From positions 1-64,000 of the forward strand of contig NZ_RBAN01000007.1 in assembly GCF_003626655.1 (NCBI RefSeq): a stretch of 64,000 nt of DNA, given 5' to 3'. Shown here piece after piece: positions 48,098-56,673 of this stretch (position 1 is the first letter of the stretch; every line of letters starts with the position of its first letter). Position numbers and translations under genes: made by a program. The stretch is from Micromonospora costi. Lineage in GTDB: Bacteria > Actinomycetota > Actinomycetes > Mycobacteriales > Micromonosporaceae. The notes beneath the pieces are model-generated. The model made no database searches and was not told the origin of the DNA. It saw only the letters and a list, made by a program, of their open reading frames with translations.

Positions 48098-49015
48098 TCA
48101 GGCTGTCGGGTTCGTGGGCATCTTCCGCAGCTCGCCGACGGCGTACCGGGCCACGGCCTCGACCATCCGTACGCCCGCCGTCTGCGTCTGGTGGTGGCGG
48201 GAGAGCACGGCCACGAGCCAGTCACGGCCCGGCTCGACGAGCCGTCCGATCGTGTTGACCTCCCAGAGGCCGCCGTCGGCGGAGACCGTGTCCCACCCGT
48301 TCTTGACGTAGGCCTCCGTGGTCCGGGGGCCGGCCGCAGCGGGAACGCCCCAGTCCTGGTCCTCCTCGACCTGGCTCATCAGGTCGAAGAGGTAGCTCCG
48401 GCCGGCCTCGTCCAGGGGGCCGTCCTCGTCGGTCAGGGAGGTGAGCAGGCGGATCTGGTCGGCGGCCGTGGTCGTGGCCATACCCCACGACGTCTGGGGC
48501 GTGGTCTCCTTCAGGCCGAAGGTCCTGTTCGCCGTCGCCAGTCCGGCCTTCCCGCCGATCCGCTGGTACAGCGCGGTCGCGGCGGCGTTGTCACTAGCGG
48601 TGATCATCTTCTTGGCGTTGCGCCGATCGGTGCCGCTGATCTCCTGGTTCCGCTGCCGCGCCCGGAGCAGCAGGGCAGCCAGGATGTCGACCTTGACGAT
48701 GCTGGCCGTCTGGAAACGGGCGGTGCCGACCGTGAGCGCCACGTCCGATCTCCGGTCCTTCACCGCCACCGCGACCTGGCCCTTCCCGACCCTCTCCACG
48801 TACGCCGCGACCTTCCTGCGGGCCGCGGCCAGATGGTCGGGCGTCGGACTGGGCGTGGGTGACGCGGCAGGCGCGCGGTCCCCCGCCCCGGTCGTCGGCT
48901 CGTCACGGCCACCGGCCAGCCGCCAGGCGGCGCTCGCCCCTGCCGCACCACCGCCGGTGATCGCCAGCACCGCCACGGCCAGCAGCCCGCGACGGGTCGG
49001 CCCGCGCCCGCTCAC
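48098..49015 (-). CDS. Exported class A beta-lactamase-fold serine hydrolase
   Basis: A 305-residue protein with an R-R-G-L-L-A-V-A-V signal (Tat-like twin Arg) and a Pro/Thr/Ser linker. Active-site set: Ser105 in T-A-S-I-V-K (S-x-x-K), S-D-N at 141-143, and K-N-G at 238-240 in place of K-T-G. A Glu166-like residue may be one of E217-E218 in V-E-E-D-Q-D-W-G. This is the fold of class A lactamases, but the variant K-N-G and weak omega loop make true lactamase activity uncertain. Start GTG or ATG at 49015. It converges with the MFS gene. Confidence 0.85.
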   Translation of the reverse strand: MSGRGPTRRGLLAVAVLAITGGGAAGASAAWRLAGGRDEPTTGAGDRAPAASPTPSPTPDHLAAARRKVAAYVERVGKGQVAVAVKDRRSDVALTVGTARFQTASIVKVDILAALLLRARQRNQEISGTDRRNAKKMITASDNAAATALYQRIGGKAGLATANRTFGLKETTPQTSWGMATTTAADQIRLLTSLTDEDGPLDEAGRSYLFDLMSQVEEDQDWGVPAAAGPRTTEAYVKNGWDTVSADGGLWEVNTIGRLVEPGRDWLVAVLSRHHQTQTAGVRMVEAVARYAVGELRKMPTNPTA

Positions 49016-49505
49016 TCGGCCCGCCCCGCCAGCGTGTCACCGACGACCGGTCCGCTTCCGGCGGGTCTGCCTTCGGTGCGTCCGCTTGCGGCGCGTCGGC
49101 TTCCGGTGTGTCGCCTGGTATGCCGGTCTTTTGGAAGGGGCGGTCGCCGGTCGTCCGAGGGCCAGGTTCGCGGAGTGATCATGGGGCTCCCCAATCGCAG
49201 GGCGCCAGGGGCGGCGCGCACCTGAGACGCGAACGTCGTGGCCAGGGGTTGCACGGCGTGACCCATCCCGCCCGGCGCGGATCTCGTCCGGAACGCGGGA
49301 CGGACAGCCTGAGCGCGTCGCGGGAAGTCCGTACGATCTCGTTCCACACCTCGTTTACGCACCAGCGCGCCGATCTGTTTACCGCTGGCCGGAGAAATCC
49401 GAGGCGGACTCGAACCTGATCAACTCCGTTTCGCCGATATGGCGGTATCCGCGGCGCGGGGATCCCGCGATATCGGCGATCTGGTGCTGGAAGCAGAGGA
49501 GCGAC
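49016..49505. other. Intergenic region with degenerate 15-bp repeats
   Basis: About 490 bases with no believable gene. It contains the promoter side of the beta-lactamase-fold gene, a degenerate 15-bp tandem repeat at 49050-49124, and, from about 49330, sequence of lower GC than the surrounding genes leading to the hydrolase gene (GGAG about 8 bases before its ATG). Confidence 0.5.
49050..49124. repeat. Degenerate 15-bp tandem repeat, five units
   Basis: Units at 49050, 49065, 49080, 49095 and 49110 share GTCCGCTTCCGGCGG-like sequence, with drift: GTCTGCCTTCGGTGC, GTCCGCTTGCGGCGC, GTCGGCTTCCGGTGT; the last unit keeps only its start. A 15-bp period is a multiple of three, so it could be a remnant of a coding repeat. 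Confidence 0.7.
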
Positions 49506-50318
49506 ATGGATTTCGCGCTACCGGGCAATCGGCTTCTGGGTTGGGCGGAGTACGGCGATCCGGCCGGGGTGCCCGTGGTGTACCTGCATGGCACGCCAGG
49601 TTCTCGCCTCAGCCGCCCGGACGACGCGGCGCTGGTCGGCGTTCGCCTGATCACCGTGGACCGGCCCGGATACGGTCGGTCGACACCTGCCCGGCGGCCG
49701 ACGCTGCTCGGCGTCGCCGATGCGGTCGGTGCGCTGATGTCATCCCTGGGAATCGAGCGCTTCGGAGTGGTCGGGTTCTCGGGCGGCGCACCGTACGCCG
49801 TGGCCTGTGGTGCCCGCTTTCCACAACGCCTGACCGGTGTCGTCGCCGCCGGTTTCACCGGCCCGTACCGGGAGCTGCGGACGGTACGCGGCTGGCAGCG
49901 GCTACAAGCGTGGGCGCTTTGCACCATCCCGGGACTCGGCCGCCCCTACGTGGCTCGCGCTGCCGCCTGGTACGCGGAAGACCCCCTCAAACAGCACCGC
50001 GAACTGCTCGCGACCGGCCAGGACACCTGGATGCAGCCAGGCGAGGAGTCCAACCTCGAAGGCGCCCGCCAAGGCGCCACCGGCCTGGTCGGCGACTGGC
50101 TGGCCACAGACATTCGTCCATGGGGATTCCACCTTCGGGATGTGCCCTGCCGCGTCCTCATCTGGGCTGGTCGACACGACCCCGGCAGAGCTGTTCCCGA
50201 CGCGCCGCTGATCGCCGCACGGATGCCCGACGCCGAGGTCCGCATCGGTGAGAACGCTGCTCACACACCGTCTCCCGCCCACTGGCGGGACATGCTGACG
50301 TGGGTCCAGGGCGGCTAG
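49506..50318 (+). CDS. Alpha/beta hydrolase
   Basis: A 270-residue alpha/beta-fold hydrolase. Seen: the oxyanion H-G-T-P-G-S-R (28-34), R-P-G-Y-G-R-S near 53-59, the nucleophile elbow G-F-S-G-G-A-P with Ser92, G-R-H-D-P-G with the acid Asp near 225, and a late A-A-H-T-P-S with the His. A cap domain of helices lies between. Substrate unknown. The start is ATG 49506. Its last codons overlap the end of the convergent small gene. Base composition is lower in GC than genes to the left, fitting an accessory patch. Confidence 0.9.
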   Translation: MDFALPGNRLLGWAEYGDPAGVPVVYLHGTPGSRLSRPDDAALVGVRLITVDRPGYGRSTPARRPTLLGVADAVGALMSSLGIERFGVVGFSGGAPYAVACGARFPQRLTGVVAAGFTGPYRELRTVRGWQRLQAWALCTIPGLGRPYVARAAAWYAEDPLKQHRELLATGQDTWMQPGEESNLEGARQGATGLVGDWLATDIRPWGFHLRDVPCRVLIWAGRHDPGRAVPDAPLIAARMPDAEVRIGENAAHTPSPAHWRDMLTWVQGG

Positions 50319-50569
50319 GCCGTATCCCAGTCGGAGGAAGCCGAGACCTCGTAGGGAATCGTCACCAGAACCTCGGCAGGCCCCTCCACCTTCCACATCC
50401 GGACGCAGCAACCGCAGCCGCCTTCCTCTCCGGCGTAGGTCAGAGCGTCCCGGTTGGCGTTCAGCCACACCTCAGCCGCCTCGACCTCGCTCGGCTTGTC
50501 TACGGAGGCCGCCATGGTCTGCCGGATCACGCCGAGCACCGTAGCGCATCGGCAGGCTGCCTCGGCCAT
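50315..50569 (-). CDS. Small hypothetical protein with a C-x-C-C cluster
   Basis: An 84-residue protein with an acidic helix (E-V-E-A-A-E-V-W-L-N-A-N-R) and a G-G-C-G-C-C-V-R-M-W-K-V segment that looks like a beta hairpin with three close cysteines, then a V-L-V-T-I-P-Y-E strand. The start is ATG 50569, or ATG 50515 (M-A-A-S-V-D-K-P), which begins at the well-formed part. It converges with the hydrolase, sharing four bases. No family recognised; reality moderately supported by the balanced composition and lack of frameshift. Confidence 0.5.
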   Translation of the reverse strand: MAEAACRCATVLGVIRQTMAASVDKPSEVEAAEVWLNANRDALTYAGEEGGCGCCVRMWKVEGPAEVLVTIPYEVSASSDWDTA

Positions 50570-50644
50570 CGATCGCGTGCTGAGCCAGGAGGGGACGGCG
50601 TGGCTGTGCTTAGACTGAGATCAACCAAAGCACGTCGAAACGGC

Positions 50645-51034
50645 ATGTCAACGTCGTTCAGGCTTGGCCTGGTCCGGCCCTGGCGCAACGCGTCCCGACT
50701 TACCCCCGACCACCTGCGCCAGCTCCTCGCCGCCGACGGTCAACCCGCCGGGCCACCACCTACCCCGGCACCCGAACCCATGCGGGTGGAACGCCGCGTC
50801 AGCTGCCGAGGATCCCTGGTCATCGCCGGTCAACGCATCCACGTCGGCATCGCCCACGCCGGAACATCCCTAACCGTCGAAGCCGCTGGCACCACCTTCC
50901 GCGTCTACGACGCCGATCAACTGATCACCGAGGTCGCTCATTGCACCACCAAGGCCATCGCTAGATTCAAAGCCCGTAAACCAGAGCCCCACGACGAGCA
51001 GCCGTCCCGCTCGCCCGCCCACCGCAAGGAGTAG
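50645..51034 (+). pseudogene. IS481-like transposase C-terminal remnant
   Basis: An open frame of 129 residues starting at ATG 50645. Residues from about 45 on (M-R-V-E-R-R-V-S-C-R-G, then A-G-Q-R-I-H-V-G-I-A-H-A-G) match, from memory, the C-terminal beta-rich end of actinobacterial IS481-type transposases. The DDE integrase core and N-terminal HTH are missing, and the first 45 residues do not look like transposase. It is therefore a broken transposase or a domain fused to a new N-terminus. The element ends are not preserved next to it; an IS481-like end repeat lies at 51626. Confidence 0.55.
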
Positions 51035-51041
51035 CAGCCCG

Positions 51042-51542
51042 GTGAGCTTTCACATGCACCTGCGGGCCACGGCCTCCAACGAGATCCCACAGGATTTCCC
51101 GTCGCTGCATGCCTTCATGTGGGCCGCCTGGGAGGCGCACCCGGAAGAGTACGCAGCCGGCATCGCCGACTCCATCGAGAAGGACTTCGGCCACGTCGAC
51201 GAGCTCTACACCATGGGCACGGATCAAGGCGACGCCACGAATGCCGCCAGCACTCTGCCGATCTTCGGCGGCCGCCACATATACAGCAGCCCGGTGAAGG
51301 ACCAACCGCCGTTCGTCATCCTCAACCCCGACGAGACGCGAGGAACGGCCGAGTTCCTCCGCACCCTCTCCTTCGACGAACGCTGGCAGATCGCCGGGGC
51401 GAAACTATCCAAGCCATACGTCGGCTGGGAGGACGAGAACGCGGCCAGGAACATCTTCCTCGGCTACCACAACGACTTACGCACCTTCTATGAGCGGACC
51501 GCACAAGCCGGACACGCGGTGATCAAAGCCTTTTGGTATTAG
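51042..51542 (+). CDS. DUF1877 (YfbM-like) protein
   Basis: A 166-residue protein of the DUF1877 family: M-S-F-H-M-H-L-R-A start, A-F-M-W-A-A-W-E-A-H-P-E-E-Y, L-Y-T-M-G-T-D, and a late helical F-D-E-R-W-Q-I-A-G-A-K with K-P-Y-V-G-W. The start is GTG 51042, eight bases after the previous frame's stop, with AAGGAG about 10 bases upstream. The family is of unknown function and is frequently found in accessory loci, often near toxin/immunity genes. No partner toxin is recognised here. Confidence 0.75.
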   Translation: MSFHMHLRATASNEIPQDFPSLHAFMWAAWEAHPEEYAAGIADSIEKDFGHVDELYTMGTDQGDATNAASTLPIFGGRHIYSSPVKDQPPFVILNPDETRGTAEFLRTLSFDERWQIAGAKLSKPYVGWEDENAARNIFLGYHNDLRTFYERTAQAGHAVIKAFWY

Positions 51543-51625
51543 GCGCGGTCGGACAACGTGGGCCAGAGCACGTAGCCGCTCACCGGGCAGCTGGCTGCTC
51601 TGGAGCAAGATCGTCTAGCCGGACG

Positions 51626-51675
51626 TGTCACCCACGTCCCGAGACTGATCTGTCACGCAGGTCCTGAGACCCGAC
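51626..51675. repeat. Tandem 25-bp IS481-end-like repeat
   Basis: Two 25-bp units begin with TGTCACCCACGTCCCGAGAC (51626) and TGTCACGCAGGTCCTGAGAC (51651), 17 of 20 bases identical. Sequence of this type (TGTCACGCA-GTCCTGAGAC) is, from memory, what the ends of actinobacterial IS481 elements look like. It supports the presence of a decayed insertion element in this patch. Confidence 0.6.
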
Positions 51676-51738
51676 ACGCCGGCAGCCGGCGTTGTCGTAC
51701 TCCGGATGATGCGTGACAGGTTGGCGTCGGATGACGCG

Positions 51739-52434
51739 TTACGCCGTTCGAGGCTGACGCAGCAAATGCAGGTCGTCGCCCCAAGCGTCGAGCACATCGG
51801 CAAGACCGCGTTCTCGCGCCAGCCGCTCGATGTCGGGAAATAGCCCAGCTGGGTCGTGCAGGAGCCGCTCCGGAAGCGTGTCGGCGCTCCACGGCTCACC
51901 CATTGGACACGTCGTCAGCTCCCACCGCAGGTACTTGTTGTATGGGCGCAGCCGTCCGTGCAGCGCGAAGATCGTGGTCAGCAACCAGGAGACGCTTTCG
52001 GCGATGTCCAAGGCCGCGGCCGCCAGGTCACCGTCACGGCGGCTCTTGGCTGCTCGGTAGAGAAGGTTGACGTAGCCGTCGAGGCCTTCGCGGGCCCATG
52101 TATTGGCTTCTGCCTGAGTGGGAACGGCCTGTCGCTGAACCAGCTGGGCGATGACGCCATCCAGCTTGTCGACAAGCACCTGAGCACCGCGAAAGGCGTA
52201 CCGCTGCCATATGTCGGACGTGTCGGCGAGCTCATCGACGGTGCACACGAAGGCATCGACTTCCGCAGTTCGCCGGCCCTGCCACCACGACTCGCGGCGC
52301 TCGCTGACGACGACGCACAGGTCGATGTCCGAGTACCGGGTTGCCAAACCTCGGGCCCGTGAGCCGGTCAACACCATGCCGACGACGGCCGGGTCACCGT
52401 AAGCCCGCGCCACGAGATCGTTCACGTCCGTCAT
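51739..52434 (-). CDS. Nucleotidyltransferase-fold protein
   Basis: A 231-residue protein of the DNA polymerase beta nucleotidyltransferase superfamily. The active-site G-S-R-A-R-G (24-29), the catalytic pair in S-D-I-D-L (Asp36, Asp38) and a third acidic strand residue in V-D-A-F-V-C-T are all present, so it should be active. A C-terminal helical region (about 100-230) resembles that of aminoglycoside-type or streptomycin adenylyltransferases. Substrate unknown; antibiotic or tRNA/protein nucleotidylation are options. ATG 52434; a GTG two codons earlier has GAGGA at usable distance. Confidence 0.85.
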   Translation of the reverse strand: MTDVNDLVARAYGDPAVVGMVLTGSRARGLATRYSDIDLCVVVSERRESWWQGRRTAEVDAFVCTVDELADTSDIWQRYAFRGAQVLVDKLDGVIAQLVQRQAVPTQAEANTWAREGLDGYVNLLYRAAKSRRDGDLAAAALDIAESVSWLLTTIFALHGRLRPYNKYLRWELTTCPMGEPWSADTLPERLLHDPAGLFPDIERLARERGLADVLDAWGDDLHLLRQPRTA

Positions 52435-52603
52435 GGTCACGAGGATCCTCGCGTCGGCAACGTCTTCACCAAACCACGCTGATCACCAACCAAGCCGCCG
52501 CAAGCGCGCGGCGACGCTGAGAATGCGCAAGATCAAAGCCGAGTTGTGCCGAATCTGGCCCGCTTCATCTTGTCTCGGCGAGACGCCTGATCACAGGCGG
52601 AAA

Positions 52604-52679
52604 TGGTGGAGCCCAGGGGACTTGAACCCCTAACCCCTGCCTTGCAAAGGCAGTGCTCTGCCAGTTGAGCTAGGGCCCC
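52604..52679 (-). tRNA. tRNA-Ala (UGC)
   Basis: The reverse complement folds as a cloverleaf: acceptor GGGGCCC/GGGCTCC, D arm AGCTCAACTGGCAGAGC, anticodon loop CTTTGCAAG with anticodon TGC, and T loop GGTTCAAGTCC. A CCA end is encoded (52604-52606). Its 3' end faces the accessory patch to the left. Confidence 0.97.
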
Positions 52680-52725
52680 GAGGGCGGGCGGCGCCGCCTG
52701 GTCACTGGCGCCGTAGGCGTGGGCC

Positions 52726-52854
52726 TCAGCGCAGGTCGGGAGCGGTGGTCGCCTCGTGCCAGAGCGCGCGCTCGTCGTTGGAGGCCTTGATCTTCTTGGC
52801 CACGACGGCAGCCACGCCGACAACGCCGACCAGAATCAGAAGCTTCTTGACCAT
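52726..52854 (-). CDS. DLW-39-family small protein
   Basis: A 42-residue protein: M-V-K-K-L-L-I-L-V-G, a hydrophobic helix (about 4-20), K-K-I-K-A-S and the conserved end E-R-A-L-W-H-E-A-T. The DLW-39 family is a tiny actinobacterial membrane-associated protein usually found by gyrA and tRNA-Ile/Ala, exactly as here. Function unknown. ATG 52854 to TGA 52726. Confidence 0.85.
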   Translation of the reverse strand: MVKKLLILVGVVGVAAVVAKKIKASNDERALWHEATTAPDLR

Positions 52855-52896
52855 GGGGCGACCCCTCGCGCTCGGCTGCCGTCGGACGACGTGCGG

Positions 52897-52970
52897 TGGG
52901 GCTAGCTGGAATCGAACCAGCGACCTCAGAGTTATCAGCTCTGCGCTCTAACCGACTGAGCTATAGCCCC
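52897..52970 (-). tRNA. tRNA-Ile (GAU)
   Basis: The reverse complement has acceptor GGGGCTA/TAGCCCC, D arm AGCTCAGTCGGTTAGAGC, anticodon loop CTGATAACT with anticodon GAT, and T arm GCTGGTTCGATTCCAGC. CCA is not encoded (CCG follows). It is one of the tRNA pair that follows gyrA in actinobacteria. Confidence 0.97.
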
Positions 52971-53120
52971 GCGATGCGACGAGCAAGGTTAACCCATGCG
53001 CTCGCGCCGCCCCAAATCGGGGGCCGGCCCGCGCGCCGCCGTCGCCGTCGCCGTTTGAACCTACCGGAGTACGGAACGCCGGGGCGACCGCTTTCCGCGG
53101 TGCCCCGGCGTCCCGTCGAT

Positions 53121-54020
53121 TCAGTCGCGCTCGGCGAGCGTCAGCTCGACGCCGCCGACCAGGTCGGCGCACACGTTGTAGACGAACGCCCCCAGCGTGG
53201 CCAGCGCCGTGAACAGCACGACGTTGACCAGACCGATGAGGGCCGAGCTGAGGATCACGCCCTTCGCGGTGATCTGGAAGCCGTCTGTGCTCTGCCCACC
53301 GCCGGCGCTGACCAGGTCGGTCAGGCTGTCGTTGACGCTCTGGAAGACGCCCATGGCGTCCAGGGCGAGGTAGAGCACCGAGGTGGCCACCACGACCACG
53401 ATGAAGAGCACCACCGACACGGCGAATGCGAACTTCATCACGGACCAGGGGTCGATCCGCTTCAGGTTCAGCCGGGCCCGGCGCGGTCCGCGGGACGCGG
53501 CCGAGCTGACCGACGTACGCGCGGCGCGCACCGCGTCACCGACCCGCGCGGCCCCGACGGCGGACGGGTTGCCGATGCCGGGCGGCAGGCCACCGCCGTT
53601 GGGCGCCCGACCGGGGCCCGGCCGGGTGGCATCCGGCCCGGCCGCGGCACCGGCGATCCGCGGCTGGGTGCCGGTCGCCGCCCCAGCGGACGCTCCGGCC
53701 CGGACCGGGATCGGCTGGGTGCTGGTCGGGCGGGCCCCGCCCGACGCCTTCGCGGCACCGCCACCGCCGGCGGCAGCGGCAGCGGCCTCGGCCGGCACCG
53801 CCTCGGTCTTGTCACCGGACCCGGCCTCGTCGTTCGGCTTGTCCGGCGGCGGCGCCATCCCGGGAGCCCGGGTGAATTTCGGGGCAGGCGCGTCGGCGGG
53901 GACCGTGGCCCGGCCCACGGCCGCGCGGCCGGTCGCTGGTGCGCCGCTTCCTGCGGCCTCCTCGTCGACCGGGTTGGCCGAGGTCCCCGTGTTCCCCGAC
54001 TTCGCCTGTGTCTCCGTCAT
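53121..54020 (-). CDS. DUF3566 membrane protein downstream of gyrA
   Basis: A 299-residue protein. The first 170 residues are a disordered Ala/Pro/Gly-rich tail. The DUF3566 core follows: R-L-N-L-K-R-I-D-P-W-S-V-M-K, a transmembrane helix (about 195-220), an extracytoplasmic V-F-Q-S-V-N-D loop, and a second helix near 255-280 with L-I-G-L-V-N-V-V. The family is fixed beside gyrA in actinobacteria, and a related mycobacterial protein is tied to cell division or envelope growth. Four bases separate it from the gyrA stop, so it is co-transcribed. Confidence 0.93.
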   Translation of the reverse strand: MTETQAKSGNTGTSANPVDEEAAGSGAPATGRAAVGRATVPADAPAPKFTRAPGMAPPPDKPNDEAGSGDKTEAVPAEAAAAAAGGGGAAKASGGARPTSTQPIPVRAGASAGAATGTQPRIAGAAAGPDATRPGPGRAPNGGGLPPGIGNPSAVGAARVGDAVRAARTSVSSAASRGPRRARLNLKRIDPWSVMKFAFAVSVVLFIVVVVATSVLYLALDAMGVFQSVNDSLTDLVSAGGGQSTDGFQITAKGVILSSALIGLVNVVLFTALATLGAFVYNVCADLVGGVELTLAERD

Positions 54021-54024
54021 TCAA

Positions 54025-56544
54025 CTAGTCCTGTTCGTCAGGCTCGTCGGCATTGCGAGCAATCGCCACGATAGTCACGCCGTCCGGAAGGTCCATCAGC
54101 TTGACCCCCATTGTGTTCCGGTCACGCGTACGGCGTACAGGCTTCACCGGAGTCCGGATGACACCACCGTTGCTGGTGATCGCGAACAGCTCGTCGTCCG
54201 GGTCGATCACCACCGCGCCGACCAGACCACCACGTCGCTCTGTGATCTTCGCAGTCAGCACGCCTTTACCTCCCCGGCCCTGCACCGGGTATTCCTCGAT
54301 GGGGGTACGTTTCGCGTATCCCCCGTTCGTCGCCACCAGCACGTCCATGCCCGGCCGGACCACCTCCATGGCCAGCAGCACGTCGTCCTCGGCGAAACGC
54401 ATCCCGATCACGCCCGACGTGGCCCGGCCCATGGGCCGCAGCGCCTCGTCCGTGGCGTTGAACCGGATCGCCTGCGCGTTCTTCGACACCAGCAGCAGAT
54501 CGTCCTCCGGCCCGACCAGGGCGGCACCGACCAGCTCGTCCTCATCGCGCAGGTTGATCGCGATGATGCCGCCGGAACGGTTGGAGTCGAACTCCTCGAG
54601 CCGCGTCTTCTTCACCAGGCCGTTCTTCGTGGCCAGTACCAGGTAGGGGGCCACCTGGTAGTTCGGAATTTCGATGATCTGTGCGATCTGCTCGTCCGGT
54701 TGGAACGCAAGCAGGTTGGCCACGTGCTGACCCTTGGCCACCCTACTGGCTTCCGGAAGCTCGTACGCCTTCGCCCGGTAGACCCGCCCCTTGTTGGTGA
54801 AGAACAGGATCCAGTCGTGCGTCGAGCAGACGAAGAAGTGGCTGACGATGTCGTCCTGGCGCAGCGTGGCGCCGCTGACGCCCTTGCCGCCGCGGCGCTG
54901 CGACCGGTACTGGTCGACCTTCGTCCGCTTCGCGTACCCGGTGCGGGTGATCGTGACGACGACGTCCTCGCGGGCGATGAGGTCCTCCATCGAGACCTCG
55001 CCGTCGAACGGCACGATCTGGGTCCGCCGGTCGTCGCCCCACTTCGCGACGATCTCGCCCAACTCCTCGGAGACGATCCTCCGCTGCCGCTCCGGCTTGG
55101 CCAGGATGTCCTTGAGGTCGGCGATCTCGACTTCAAGCTTGGCCAGGTCGTCGAGGATCCGCTGCCGCTCCAGGGCGGCGAGGCGGCGCAGCTGCATGTC
55201 CAGGATCGCGGTCGCCTGGATCTCGTCGATCTCCAGCAGCCGGATCAGGCCCTGGCGGGCGTCCTCGACCGTGGGCGAACGCCGGATGAGGGCGATCACC
55301 TCGTCGAGGGCGTCGAGCGCCTTGGCCAGACCGCGCAGGATGTGCGCCCGCTCCTCGGCCTTGCGCAGCCGGAACGCGGTGCGCCGGCGGATGACCTCGA
55401 CCTGGTGGTCGACGTAGTAGCGGATGAACTGCGCCAGGTTGAGCGTGCGCGGCACCCCGTCGACCAGCGCCAGCATGTTGGCGCCGAACGTCTCCTGGAG
55501 CTGGGTGTGCTTGTAGAGGTTGTTGAGCACCACCTTGGCGACCGCGTCGCGCTTGAGCACGAGCACGATCCGCATACCCGTACGCCCGGAGGACTCGTCG
55601 CGGATGTCGGCGATGCCGCCGAGCTTGCCCTCCTTGATCAGCTCGGCGATCCGCTCGGCGAGGTTGTCCGGGTTGACCTGGTAGGGCAGCTCGCTGACCA
55701 CCAGCGCCGCACGGCCGCGCTTGTCCTCCTCGACCTCCACCACGGCCCGCATCCGGATGGAGCCGCGGCCGGTCCGGTACGCGTCCTGGATGCCGGCGGT
55801 GCCGACGATCAGACCGTGGGTCGGGAAGTCCGGGCCCTTGACGATGCCCAGCAGCGCCTCGAGCGTGGTGGCCTCGTCCGCCTCCGGGTTCTCCAGGCAC
55901 CACTGCACGGCCGCGCCGATCTCGCGCAGGTTGTGCGGCGGGATCTTGGTGGCCATGCCGACCGCGATGCCCTCGGACCCGTTGATGAGCAGGTTCGGGA
56001 TCCGCGACGGCAGGATCGTGGGCTCCTTGGCCCGGCCGTCGTAGTTGTCCTGGAGGTCGACGGTGTCCTCGTCGATGTCCCGCAGCATCTCCATGGCGAG
56101 CGGGTCGAGCTTGCACTCGGTGTACCGCATGGCGGCCGCGGGGTCGTTGCCGGGCGAGCCGAAGTTGCCGTTGCCGTCGACCAGCGGGTAGCGCAGCGAC
56201 CAGGGCTGTGCCATCCGCACGAGCGCGTCGTAGATCGCGGAGTCACCGTGCGGGTGGAACTGACCCATGACGTCGCCGACGACGCGGGAGCACTTCACGT
56301 AGCCGCGGTCCGGCCGGTAGCCGGAGTCGAACATCGCGTAGAGGATCTTGCGGTGGACCGGCTTGAGCCCGTCCCGGACGTCCGGCAGCGCGCGCCCGAC
56401 GATGACGCTCATCGCGTAGTCGAGGTAGGAGCGCTGCATCTCCACCTCGAGCCCGACCGGTTCGATCCGGTCGTGCGCAACCACGGCGCCGGCGGCCTCG
56501 GTGGCCTCGGGCTCGTTCGGTGTGGACTCGGGGGAATCGGTCAC
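54025..56544 (-). CDS. gyrA: DNA gyrase subunit A
   Basis: An 839-residue topoisomerase subunit that cuts and rejoins DNA. Catalytic Tyr141 lies in A-A-M-R-Y-T-E. The quinolone-determining region reads H-P-H-G-D-S-A-I-Y-D with Ser102 at the key position (E. coli Ser83). The GyrA box Q-R-R-G-G-K-G lies near 540, and the six-blade C-terminal propeller is complete. Start GTG 56544 (V-T-D-S-P-E-S-T). Downstream of gyrB by 129 bases on the same strand. No sign of intein or truncation. Confidence 0.98.
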   Translation of the reverse strand: MTDSPESTPNEPEATEAAGAVVAHDRIEPVGLEVEMQRSYLDYAMSVIVGRALPDVRDGLKPVHRKILYAMFDSGYRPDRGYVKCSRVVGDVMGQFHPHGDSAIYDALVRMAQPWSLRYPLVDGNGNFGSPGNDPAAAMRYTECKLDPLAMEMLRDIDEDTVDLQDNYDGRAKEPTILPSRIPNLLINGSEGIAVGMATKIPPHNLREIGAAVQWCLENPEADEATTLEALLGIVKGPDFPTHGLIVGTAGIQDAYRTGRGSIRMRAVVEVEEDKRGRAALVVSELPYQVNPDNLAERIAELIKEGKLGGIADIRDESSGRTGMRIVLVLKRDAVAKVVLNNLYKHTQLQETFGANMLALVDGVPRTLNLAQFIRYYVDHQVEVIRRRTAFRLRKAEERAHILRGLAKALDALDEVIALIRRSPTVEDARQGLIRLLEIDEIQATAILDMQLRRLAALERQRILDDLAKLEVEIADLKDILAKPERQRRIVSEELGEIVAKWGDDRRTQIVPFDGEVSMEDLIAREDVVVTITRTGYAKRTKVDQYRSQRRGGKGVSGATLRQDDIVSHFFVCSTHDWILFFTNKGRVYRAKAYELPEASRVAKGQHVANLLAFQPDEQIAQIIEIPNYQVAPYLVLATKNGLVKKTRLEEFDSNRSGGIIAINLRDEDELVGAALVGPEDDLLLVSKNAQAIRFNATDEALRPMGRATSGVIGMRFAEDDVLLAMEVVRPGMDVLVATNGGYAKRTPIEEYPVQGRGGKGVLTAKITERRGGLVGAVVIDPDDELFAITSNGGVIRTPVKPVRRTRDRNTMGVKLMDLPDGVTIVAIARNADEPDEQD

Positions 56545-56673
56545 TGTTTACCCTTATCAGACTCAGAGTCGTTTTCGTGCTGTGGATAACCGCTGTGGAT
56601 AGCGGCCAAGTTGTGGATAACTCTGTGGACCAGTGGGCCGGCCGATGGCTGTCGACCGGCCCCCTGGTGACCG

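Noticed and set aside
49330..52603. Duplicated tRNA-Ala 3' end as an att site of the accessory patch
   Set aside because: The tRNA end sequence near GGAGCCCAGGGG was looked for within the patch and not found, so integration at this tRNA is not shown.
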